A stretch of DNA of 64,000 nt from Flavobacterium sp. ACN6 (GTDB taxonomy: Bacteria > Bacteroidota > Bacteroidia > Flavobacteriales > Flavobacteriaceae), in assembly GCF_002304005.1 (NCBI RefSeq), contig NZ_MRCQ01000004.1, positions 303,304 to 367,303 of the forward strand, given 5' to 3'. Every line of letters begins with the position of its first letter. The first letter of the stretch is position 1. Under the pieces are notes generated by a model. That model made no database searches, was not told the DNA's origin, and was given only the letters and a program-made list of their open reading frames with translations. Positions 53,081 through 61,800 of this stretch are shown one piece after another. Both the position numbers and the translations under genes were made by a program.

Positions 53081-54883
53081 ATGTCAGCAGAAGCGCACGA
53101 TCACGATCACGGACACGATCACGAGCACGAACATCATCATAAAGACACGTTTATTACTAAATATATTTTTAGTATAGACCACAAAATGATTGCTAAACAA
53201 TACTTGATTACTGGTATTATCATGGGAATCATTGGTATTGCAATGTCCTTGCTTTTCAGAATGCAATTGGCTTGGCCAGAAGAGTCTTTTAAGATTTTTA
53301 ATGTTTTATTAGGAGATAAATTTGCACCTGATGGTGTAATGGCAAATGATATTTATCTAGCTTTAGTTACAATTCACGGTACCATCATGGTATTCTTTGT
53401 ACTGACAGCTGGTTTAAGTGGAACTTTTAGTAATTTACTTATTCCACTTCAAATTGGTGCAAGAGATATGGCTTCTGGATTCATGAATATGATTTCATAT
53501 TGGTTGTTTTTCTTATCTGCTGTTATAATGTTAAGCTCATTATTTGTTGAAGCTGGACCAGCATCTGCAGGTTGGACGATTTATCCTCCATTAAGTGCTT
53601 TACCACAAGCAATTCCAGGATCTGGAACAGGTATGACTTTATGGTTAGTATCTATGGCTATTTTTATCGCATCTTCATTGATGGGATCTTTAAATTACAT
53701 TGTTACAGTTCTTAACTTAAGAACAAAAGGAATGTCTATGACAAGACTTCCTCTTACAATCTGGACATTTTTCGTAACGGCTATTATTGGTGTTATTTCA
53801 TTTCCAGTATTATTATCTGCAGCCTTATTATTGATTTTTGATAGAAGTTTTGGTACTTCATTCTTCTTATCTGATATCTATATTGCTGGTGAAGTTTTAC
53901 ATTACCAAGGTGGATCTCCTGTATTGTTTGAGCACTTATTCTGGTTCTTAGGACACCCTGAGGTATATATTGTAATTTTACCTGCAATGGGTCTAGTTTC
54001 AGAAATTATGGCTACGAACTCTCGTAAACCAATTTTTGGATACAGAGCGATGATTATGTCAGTTCTTGCAATTGCATTCTTATCAACTATTGTTTGGGGT
54101 CACCATATGTTTATTTCAGGTATGAATCCTTTCTTAGGATCTGTATTTACTTTTACAACTTTATTGATTGCAATTCCATCTGCTGTAAAAGCTTTTAACT
54201 GGATTACAACTTTATGGAAAGGTAACTTACAATTTAACCCTGCAATGTTATTCTCTATCGGGATGGTTTCAACTTTCATTACTGGAGGTTTAACAGGAAT
54301 CATTTTAGGAGATAGTACTTTAGATATTAACGTTCACGATACTTACTTCGTTATTGCTCACTTTCACTTAGTAATGGGTATTTCTGCACTTTATGGAATG
54401 TTTGCTGGTATTTACCACTGGTTCCCTAAAATGTATGGAAGAATGTTGAATAAAAACTTAGGTTATATTCACTTCTGGGTAACTGCAGTTTGTGCTTACG
54501 GGGTTTTCTTCCCAATGCACTTTATTGGATTAGCTGGTTTACCAAGACGTTATTATACAAATACAAACTTCCCATTATTCGATGATTTACAAAATGTGAA
54601 TGTTTTAATTACAACATTTGCTCTTGTGGGAGGTGCGTTCCAGTTAGTATTCTTATACAATTTCTTCAGTAGTATTTTCTACGGTAAGAAAGCAGTTCAA
54701 AATCCTTGGAGATCTACAACTTTAGAGTGGACAACTCCAGTTGAACATATCCACGGAAACTGGCCAGGAGAAATTCCTCACGTATACCGTTGGCCGTATG
54801 ACTATAGTAACCCAAATCATGATGTAGATTTTGTACCGCAAAATGTACCAATGAAAGAAGGTGAAGAAGTTTTACACCACTAA
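53081..54883 (+). CDS. coxA: cytochrome c oxidase subunit I
   Basis: The 600-residue catalytic subunit has 12 helices. It carries the heme and CuB ligands: the GHPEVYIVILP motif (CuB His and cross-linked Tyr), WGHHMF (two CuB His) and HDTYFVIAHFHLVMG (heme a3 and heme a His), all typical of A-type heme-copper oxidases. The N-terminus has a remarkable His/Asp/Glu run at residues 5-21 (12 His, no stop to alternation) that may bind copper. It ends the act-cox operon, followed by a strong terminator. Subunits III and IV must be elsewhere. Confidence 0.97.
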   Translation: MSAEAHDHDHGHDHEHEHHHKDTFITKYIFSIDHKMIAKQYLITGIIMGIIGIAMSLLFRMQLAWPEESFKIFNVLLGDKFAPDGVMANDIYLALVTIHGTIMVFFVLTAGLSGTFSNLLIPLQIGARDMASGFMNMISYWLFFLSAVIMLSSLFVEAGPASAGWTIYPPLSALPQAIPGSGTGMTLWLVSMAIFIASSLMGSLNYIVTVLNLRTKGMSMTRLPLTIWTFFVTAIIGVISFPVLLSAALLLIFDRSFGTSFFLSDIYIAGEVLHYQGGSPVLFEHLFWFLGHPEVYIVILPAMGLVSEIMATNSRKPIFGYRAMIMSVLAIAFLSTIVWGHHMFISGMNPFLGSVFTFTTLLIAIPSAVKAFNWITTLWKGNLQFNPAMLFSIGMVSTFITGGLTGIILGDSTLDINVHDTYFVIAHFHLVMGISALYGMFAGIYHWFPKMYGRMLNKNLGYIHFWVTAVCAYGVFFPMHFIGLAGLPRRYYTNTNFPLFDDLQNVNVLITTFALVGGAFQLVFLYNFFSSIFYGKKAVQNPWRSTTLEWTTPVEHIHGNWPGEIPHVYRWPYDYSNPNHDVDFVPQNVPMKEGEEVLHH

Positions 54884-54889
54884 AAAATA

Positions 54890-54925
54890 AAAGAAAGACC
54901 ATCTGCAAAGATGGTCTTTCTTATT
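54890..54925 (+). terminator. terminator of the act-cox operon
   Basis: AGAAAGACCATCT, loop GCAA, AGATGGTCTTTCT, perfect 13-bp stem, then T-rich sequence. Confidence 0.92.
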
Positions 54926-54962
54926 TAAAGAAGTATTATTAGATTTTAAATCATATTTAATG

Positions 54963-55015
54963 TTCCAAATACCAATGAAGTTTGATCTCTTGTATTTGGA
55001 ATTTTTTATTTGGGA
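54963..55015. repeat. TTTGGAATTT-family repeat upstream of ruvB
   Basis: TTCCAAATACCAA is followed 25 nt later by TTGTATTTGGAATTTTTTATTTGGGAATT, an imperfect inverted repeat sharing words with 5092-5235 and 20362-20455. Confidence 0.5.
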
Positions 55016-55047
55016 ATTATCTATTTTACAAAACTAATTAGTTTCTC

Positions 55048-55055
55048 TATCTTTG
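55048..55055 (+). promoter_or_regulatory. -7 element of ruvB
   Basis: TATCTTTG matches TAnnTTTG only 5 nt before ATG 55060, which would make the mRNA leaderless or nearly so. No good -33 element is visible, which lowers confidence. Confidence 0.45.
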
Positions 55056-55059
55056 TAAG

Positions 55060-56082
55060 ATGAATGAAAATCTTGATCCTACTACGAAAGGATATAACCC
55101 AGAAGAATTAGATCTTGAAAAAAGATTACGTCCGCTGTCATTTGATGATTTTGCGGGACAAGATCAAGTTTTGGAAAATTTAAAAGTATTTGTTGCTGCA
55201 GCAAATCAAAGAGGTGAAGCTCTTGATCATGCTTTATTTCATGGACCTCCAGGTTTAGGAAAAACTACACTTGCAAATATTCTTGCCAACGAGTTAGAAG
55301 TTGGTATTAAAATTACATCTGGACCCGTTTTAGATAAGCCGGGCGATTTAGCTGGTTTATTGACAAACCTTGATGAGAGAGATGTTTTATTTATTGATGA
55401 GATTCATCGTTTAAGTCCAGTAGTTGAGGAATATTTGTATTCGGCGATGGAAGACTTTAAAATTGATATTATGATTGAATCAGGTCCGAATGCGAGAACT
55501 GTTCAGATCAATTTAAATCCTTTCACTTTAATTGGAGCTACCACAAGATCCGGATTGTTGACGGCACCTATGCGTGCTCGTTTCGGAATTTCTTCACGTT
55601 TACAATATTATACAACCGAACTTTTGACTTCGATTGTTGAAAGAAGTGCTTCTATATTAAAAATGCCAATTGCACTTGATGCAGCTATTGAAATTGCTGG
55701 ACGAAGCAGAGGAACGCCTCGTATTGCAAATGCTTTACTTCGAAGAGTTCGTGATTTCGCTCAAATAAAAGGCAATGGAACTATTGATCTGGAGATTGCT
55801 CGTTACGCTTTAAAAGCTTTAAATGTAGATGCTCATGGTCTTGATGAAATGGATAATAAGATTCTATTAACTATCATCAATAAATTCAAAGGTGGTCCAG
55901 TTGGACTCTCAACTTTAGCGACGGCAGTTAGTGAAAGTAGTGAAACTATCGAGGAAGTTTACGAACCGTTTTTGATTCAGGAAGGTTTTATTATGCGAAC
56001 ACCTCGTGGAAGGGAAGTCACGGATAAAGCTTATAAACATCTAGGAAAAATAAACACAAACATTCAAGGCGGATTGTTTTAA
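55060..56082 (+). CDS. ruvB: Holliday junction branch migration ATPase RuvB
   Basis: The 340-residue AAA+ motor drives branch migration with RuvA. It has [12 protein letters not shown] at the N-terminus, Walker [10 protein letters not shown] (62-70), Walker [11 protein letters not shown] (about 109-118), the sensor-1 [18 protein letters not shown] and the C-terminal winged-helix part with TPRGR. The RuvB N-terminus is conserved at this start even though the predicted promoter sits almost on it. The P450 gene follows after 11 nt. Confidence 0.96.
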   Translation: MNENLDPTTKGYNPEELDLEKRLRPLSFDDFAGQDQVLENLKVFVAAANQRGEALDHALFHGPPGLGKTTLANILANELEVGIKITSGPVLDKPGDLAGLLTNLDERDVLFIDEIHRLSPVVEEYLYSAMEDFKIDIMIESGPNARTVQINLNPFTLIGATTRSGLLTAPMRARFGISSRLQYYTTELLTSIVERSASILKMPIALDAAIEIAGRSRGTPRIANALLRRVRDFAQIKGNGTIDLEIARYALKALNVDAHGLDEMDNKILLTIINKFKGGPVGLSTLATAVSESSETIEEVYEPFLIQEGFIMRTPRGREVTDKAYKHLGKINTNIQGGLF

Positions 56083-56093
56083 TTCAAATAGAA

Positions 56094-57440
56094 ATGTCTG
56101 TTAATAAAAAATACAATTACCCGCCAAAGCTTTCTATTCTAAGATTCTTTTTAGATGCGGAAGGAGTGAGACGAAATCCTATACCGTATCATAAAAATTA
56201 TTTTGATAGTTTTGGTGATTCTTTTTCTATAAAAATTGGAAGTTCTAAGCATATCATTTTATCAAGAGATAATGAGGTAGCACAATATATTTTGCAGAAA
56301 AACCAAAGAAATTATCATAAGTCTAAATTTCAATCGGTTTATCTTTCGAAATATTTAGGGAAAGGACTTTTGACCGTTGATGGAGAATTTTGGCTGAGAC
56401 AAAGAAGACTTATTCAACCTGCTTTTCATAAACAAAAAATGAATCAGCTGGTTGATAATATGAGATTGACTATTATTTCTGAGTTAGATGGATTGATAGT
56501 TGATAAGAAAATCGATCTTTTTCCTGTAATGAGTGAGCTGGCATTTAATGTCGTGGCTAAGTCATTATTTCAATTTTCGATAGCAGAGGAAAAATTAAAT
56601 CGTATAAAATATATTATTGAAGAAGTTCAAAATTTTCTAATAAAAGAAATTAGGCTTCCGCATAAGGTCTGGTGGTTTTCTATTAGTGGTCAAGTGAAAA
56701 AGCATCTTGAATTAGCCGAAGAAAATAACAAAATCATTCAAGGTATTATTGAAGAAAGAGTTAACTCAAAAAACGAGGTTAACGACTTGCTAAATATGCT
56801 TCTTGAAACCCGTTATGAAGATAGTGGTGAAGGAATGTCTATAAAGCAATTGATTGATGAAATTAAAATTCTTTTCATTGCCGGGCATGAGACAACTGCA
56901 AATGCATTGACTTTTACACTGCATTTACTGGGTAATGATTTTGATGTACAGGAAAAAATATTTGAAGAAATTACTAGAATAGAATCTGAAACTGATGATG
57001 TTGTAGAGCAGCTTCAAAAAATGACTTATACAAATGCAGTTTTAAATGAATCGATGCGCTTGTATCCACCTGCATGGATTACAGATCGCCAGAATGTTGA
57101 AGATGATACTTTAGGGGAATTTAATATAAAAGAAGGTACTTTAATTGGTGTTTCTTTTTATGAATTACATCGAAATCCAAAATACTGGGAAAATCCAGAT
57201 GATTTTAATCCAGATCGATTTTTAGGCGAACAAAAGAAACATTCTATGCAATATTTCTATCCTTTTGGTGCTGGACCAAGGATGTGCATTGGAGCTGGTT
57301 TTGCGATTTATGAAATGTGTCTTGCAATTTCTTATATAGTTAAGAATTATAAAATTACTTCTGCTGGAAAAAGTGTGAATTTTAATCCATTAATTACATT
57401 AAAACCAGTAGGAGTAGAAGTCGTTTTTTCTAAAAGATAA
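56094..57440 (+). CDS. cytochrome P450
   Basis: The 448-residue soluble P450 has the I-helix oxygen-activation motif A263-G-H-E-T-T ([11 protein letters not shown]), the K-helix ExxR (ESMRLYPP, about 318-325), the PERF-like FNPDRF and the heme-ligating loop [10 protein letters not shown] with Cys near 397. No signal anchor is seen. The substrate is unknown and no ferredoxin or reductase is adjacent, so redox partners are elsewhere. It lies 11 nt after ruvB and overlaps queG by one base, an odd housekeeping context for a P450. Confidence 0.95.
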   Translation: MSVNKKYNYPPKLSILRFFLDAEGVRRNPIPYHKNYFDSFGDSFSIKIGSSKHIILSRDNEVAQYILQKNQRNYHKSKFQSVYLSKYLGKGLLTVDGEFWLRQRRLIQPAFHKQKMNQLVDNMRLTIISELDGLIVDKKIDLFPVMSELAFNVVAKSLFQFSIAEEKLNRIKYIIEEVQNFLIKEIRLPHKVWWFSISGQVKKHLELAEENNKIIQGIIEERVNSKNEVNDLLNMLLETRYEDSGEGMSIKQLIDEIKILFIAGHETTANALTFTLHLLGNDFDVQEKIFEEITRIESETDDVVEQLQKMTYTNAVLNESMRLYPPAWITDRQNVEDDTLGEFNIKEGTLIGVSFYELHRNPKYWENPDDFNPDRFLGEQKKHSMQYFYPFGAGPRMCIGAGFAIYEMCLAISYIVKNYKITSAGKSVNFNPLITLKPVGVEVVFSKR

Positions 57441-58363
57441 TGATTAATTCTAAAGAGAAATATTCAAAGTTTATAAAAGCCGAAGCCAAAAGACTCGGCT
57501 TTCTTTCTTGTGGAATATCTAAAGCAGGATTTCTAGAACAGGAGGCGCCACGACTTGAAAGATGGTTAAAGAATAATCAAAATGGCCAAATGGCTTACAT
57601 GGAAAACCATTTTGATAAAAGATTAGACCCTACTTTATTGGTTGATGATGGGAAGAGTGTAATTTCACTTTTATTAAATTATTATCCAGAATCTTCGCAA
57701 AACGATGATAGTTTTAAGATATCTAAATATGCTTATGGACAAGATTATCATTTTGTAATAAAAGATAAATTAAAAGAATTTCTTCACTCTATTCAGGAAA
57801 ACATAGGAGATGTATCGGGTCGTGCTTTTGTTGATTCGGCACCTGTTTTAGATAAAGCCTGGGCTGCAAAAAGTGGTTTGGGATGGATTGGAAAAAACAG
57901 TAATTTGATTACTCAAAAGGTCGGTTCCTTTTACTTTATAGCCGAACTTATTATAGATCTTGATTTAGAATATGATTACGCAGTAACCGATCATTGCGGA
58001 TCATGTACAGCTTGTATAGATGCTTGTCCAACTCAGGCAATTGTTGCGCCTTATGTGGTGGATGGAAGTAAATGTATTTCTTATTATACTATAGAACTAA
58101 AAGAAAATATTCCTTTTGAAATGAAAGGAAAATTTGATGAATGGATGTTTGGTTGTGACACCTGCCAAGATGTTTGTCCATGGAATCGATTTTCTAAACC
58201 TCACGCAGAACCTTTATTCAATCCGAATCCTGATTTAATTTCTTTTACTAAAAAAGACTGGATTGAAATAACAGAAGAAACTTTTAAACTCGTTTTTAAA
58301 AACTCTCCCATTAAAAGAACAAAGTTTGAAGGCCTAAGACGTAACATAAAGTTTTTAGAATAA
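57440..58363 (+). CDS. queG: epoxyqueuosine reductase
   Basis: The 307-residue QueG reduces epoxyqueuosine to queuosine in tRNA using cobalamin. It has [24 protein letters not shown] (about 132-155), two ferredoxin-type 4Fe-4S motifs ([12 protein letters not shown] about 187-198; [11 protein letters not shown] about 239-249) and the E..P segments of the family. The shorter form without the C-terminal HEAT repeats is common. ATG shares the A of the P450 TAA stop (TAATG), so they are likely cotranscribed with ruvB. Confidence 0.95.
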   Translation: MINSKEKYSKFIKAEAKRLGFLSCGISKAGFLEQEAPRLERWLKNNQNGQMAYMENHFDKRLDPTLLVDDGKSVISLLLNYYPESSQNDDSFKISKYAYGQDYHFVIKDKLKEFLHSIQENIGDVSGRAFVDSAPVLDKAWAAKSGLGWIGKNSNLITQKVGSFYFIAELIIDLDLEYDYAVTDHCGSCTACIDACPTQAIVAPYVVDGSKCISYYTIELKENIPFEMKGKFDEWMFGCDTCQDVCPWNRFSKPHAEPLFNPNPDLISFTKKDWIEITEETFKLVFKNSPIKRTKFEGLRRNIKFLE

Positions 58364-58679
58364 AATCTTTATGTTTTAATTACTTGTTTTTCAATAACTT
58401 ACCGTTATGTTCTCCTTATTGATTCTTTTTGTCCTATCTTACAAATATTGATATTTTGTCAATAAATTCTGTAAGAATTTAAAATAATGATAATTATTTA
58501 AGAAATTTTTACTTCTTCATTATCAAATCTTTACATTTTTAGCGTTAAACGGACATGAACAATTGTTAAATATTGTTGTTTGACGAGTTTACTTGCAGTT
58601 TGTCGACAAATGTCGGTATAACTTCTTTCTTTATATAATTTCGTCGCTCCAAAACTACTTATAAACTTAAAACACAATA
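58364..58679. other. intergenic region upstream of the adhesin locus
   Basis: This 316-bp AT-rich stretch contains no gene I can support. It holds the perfect 12-bp palindrome TTTGTCGACAAA (58599-58610), followed by a second partial TGTCGG. A weak -7-like TAATTTCG lies at 58636-58643. It probably contains the promoter and control region of the small ORF and adhesin. I see no terminator for queG that I would call confidently. Confidence 0.5.
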
Positions 58680-58871
58680 ATGTGTATTGAACCTATCATG
58701 ACTATGGTCCAAACGCTACTTAGCTTATTTAGAAGTCTTTCTGAGATTTTTATCGCAATTGTAAAATCCATTTTTTTCATTTTTTCGTATTTCACCTGTA
58801 CCCTAAAAACTATCATCGGTTTTTTAGTGTCTGATATTTCTGTTCCACAAACTCAAGTTGTCTATGCGTAA
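58680..58871 (+). CDS. small hydrophobic protein overlapping the adhesin start
   Basis: The 63-residue ORF encodes two hydrophobic segments (LLSLFRSLSEIFIAIVKSIF and IFSYFTCTLKTIIGFLV) and ends in VVYA. Its stop TAA (58869-58871) lies inside the first codons of the adhesin, whose ATG is 58864 (shared ATGCGTAA, 8 nt). No family is recognised. The overlap suggests translational coupling if it is a real gene; a chance ORF in AT-rich leader DNA remains possible. Confidence 0.4.
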   Translation: MCIEPIMTMVQTLLSLFRSLSEIFIAIVKSIFFIFSYFTCTLKTIIGFLVSDISVPQTQVVYA

Positions 58872-61800
58872 CTTTACTTTTAACTTGTCTGGATTTTCTA
58901 GACACATCTTTCTTATTGTTTTTTTATTGTTAAACGCTTATAGCGCTTCTGCTCAATTTTATGCGAAGCACTATATTGCACCTGCTCCTTGGCAGTATTT
59001 TAATAATGCTAATGAAATTGTTATAGCAACAAATTCTACAAGTACTGTAAACATTATTCTATCCAAAAGTGATGGAACATTAATCACTAACCTAACGGCA
59101 ATTAAAGGGACTCCTGCTGTTTACAGATTTGTTGGTACGCCTAGTACAACTAAGGCCTATGTTTTTGATACTGTTTTAAGCGGTGCAGGATTAATTATAG
59201 AAGGTAGTGCTCCAGTTTCTATTAATTTAAGAAACGTCGCTTCTGATGCTTTATCGGGTACTAATGTAGATAAGGATATTAAAGGAAATGCCGCATTAAC
59301 AAGTTTTGGAGATGCAGGGCTGGGAATAAGATTTAGAGTAGGATATTATAGAGATGGGTCTTTAGGAAATTTTAATAGTTACGGAGATCAGCGTCCTATT
59401 TATAGTATTATGGCCACTGTTAATAATACAACGATAAAAATTGATAATACTGTTAAAACTACTTTAAATGCTGGACAGAGTTATTTATTTAAAGCACCAA
59501 TTGGAACGTTGGTTGAATCGTCTTATCCTGTTGTGATGAACACATCGGCTGCGATTGATACTCCTGGCGGTTGTGGGGATAGTGCATATAATCAGATTCC
59601 ACCTGAATCTGTTTTGGGAACAGAATATTTTTTGGAAAGAGGAACAGGTAATAGTATAGCAGAGCAAACTACTGTTGTAGCAACAAAAGATGATACAAAT
59701 GTAACTATTGAGGGGTATTCTTCTACTGGAGTACTGGTAACTACAACTACAATTAAGTTAAAGCTGGCAGGTCAGTTTCATACTTTTGTAAACGGTTCAA
59801 ATGACACCAATTTTACAGCCTCACATATCGTTGCAGATAAAAGAGTGGCGGTATATTCGGGAACTGCACAAGGATGTGAGGTTGATATTTCAACTATTGC
59901 ACCTGTTTCTGAATGTGGGGGTTCTGAATTTATTGAAACATCTAAATTTAAAGGCTATACATTAAATAATTTAGATTATTTTGGTTACATCCTTTTGAGG
60001 AGTAAATCAGAAGACGTAAAAATTAACGGAGTAAAAACTACAGATATTTCTGGAATTGGAGCGCGTTATGAAATTGGTTCAACAGGATGGTATATAATAA
60101 ATTTTAATAGTGAGAAAATAGGAAGACCAGAGTTTCTTTCAATCGAAAGTAAGTCTAAAATGACTGTTTCGATAGTACAGCAAGCAGGTGGATTCTCAAT
60201 GGCGGGATTTTTCTCGACTTTTGCTGCGCTGCCTGGTGATCCAGGGATGACTTATATTGAAGGGGGAGGCTGTACAAATAACACTGCAGAATTAACTACT
60301 CCTGCTGGTTTTGCACCTTATCAGTGGTATTATAACGGAACTGCAATTTCAGGAGCAAATTCTCCAACCTATACAGCAACAAAAACAGGTAATTATTCCG
60401 TTTCTTCTACTTTAGTTTGTGGAGCTCAAACACCATCAAAATCAGTTGCAGTTACTTTATGTACTGATTTAGGAATTACAAAAACAGTTGATAATACAAC
60501 TCCATGTATTGGGTCTAATGTAGAATTTACTGTGAAAGTAAGTAATCTAGGCGGAAATAATGTTTCAGGTGTTTCTGTAACTGATTTGCTTCCTTCAGGA
60601 TACACTTATGTAAGTTCGACACCATCAACTGGAGCCTATAATTTAGGAACAGGTATTTGGACTATCGGAGATGTGGAAGCACAAACATCACTGACTTTAA
60701 AAATCGTTGGGACTGTAAATGCATCTGGTAATTATACCAATACCGCATCATTACCAGCAGATATAGATACCAATACGGCAAATAATTCGGCTAGTGCTTC
60801 TGTAAATCCAAAATTATCAAATCTTATTATAACAAATCCAGCAGCTATTTGCGCGCCTGCGACTGTAGATTTAACAGCTGCGGGTATTACGACGGGAAGT
60901 ACATCAAATATGACGCTTTCGTATTGGACAAATGCAGCAGCAACGACGGCTTTAGCTTCGCCTAATGCTGTCTCTACTGCGGGAACGTATTATATAAAAG
61001 CAGTTTCTGCTGATGGATGTCAGTTTATAAAACCAGTTGTTGCTGCAATTACTGCACAGACAGGTGTGCCGACAATTAGTGCTTCAACTACATGTCCAAC
61101 AGGAAGTGTCACTTTAACGGCATCTGGTACTTCAGGAACTTATTTGTGGTCAACGGGGGCAACTACTCAGGCAATTACTGTTACGGCAGACGGAAGTTAT
61201 ACTGTTCAAAGAACAAATACTAATGGCTGTATAAGTAATAGTTCAACACCGTATGTTGTTACTTTTAGACCAAATGCACCAACGGCAAGTGATCAAACAT
61301 TTTGTTCTTCGGAGAATAAAAAAGTAGGGGATTTAGTTGCTGCTGGTTCTAATATAAAATGGTATAGTGCTAATACCGGAGGGACAGCATTAGCATTAAG
61401 TCAGGTATTAGTTAATAACACAACTTACTATGCAGCTCAAACGGTAAATACTTGTGAAAGTTCAACAAGAACCCCAGTAGTAGTAACGGTAAATACAAAA
61501 TCTTCGGCACCAGTTGCGGCGGCTTCACAATCTTTTTGCGCTGCTGATAATAAAAAAGTGGGTGACTTAGCAGCAACTGGCACAACAACCAGAAAATTCT
61601 ATAATGTGTCTTCAGGAGGAACACCTCTTTTAACAACAGATTTTTTGACTAATGGAGATTACTACGTTAGCCAAACGGCAAATAGCTGTGGAGAAAGTGA
61701 AAGAACTAAAATTACTGTTACTATAAACACAATACCGGCAGCACCATCGGCTTCGACTCAAACATTCTGTTCAACAGATAATAAAACGGTAAGTAATTTA

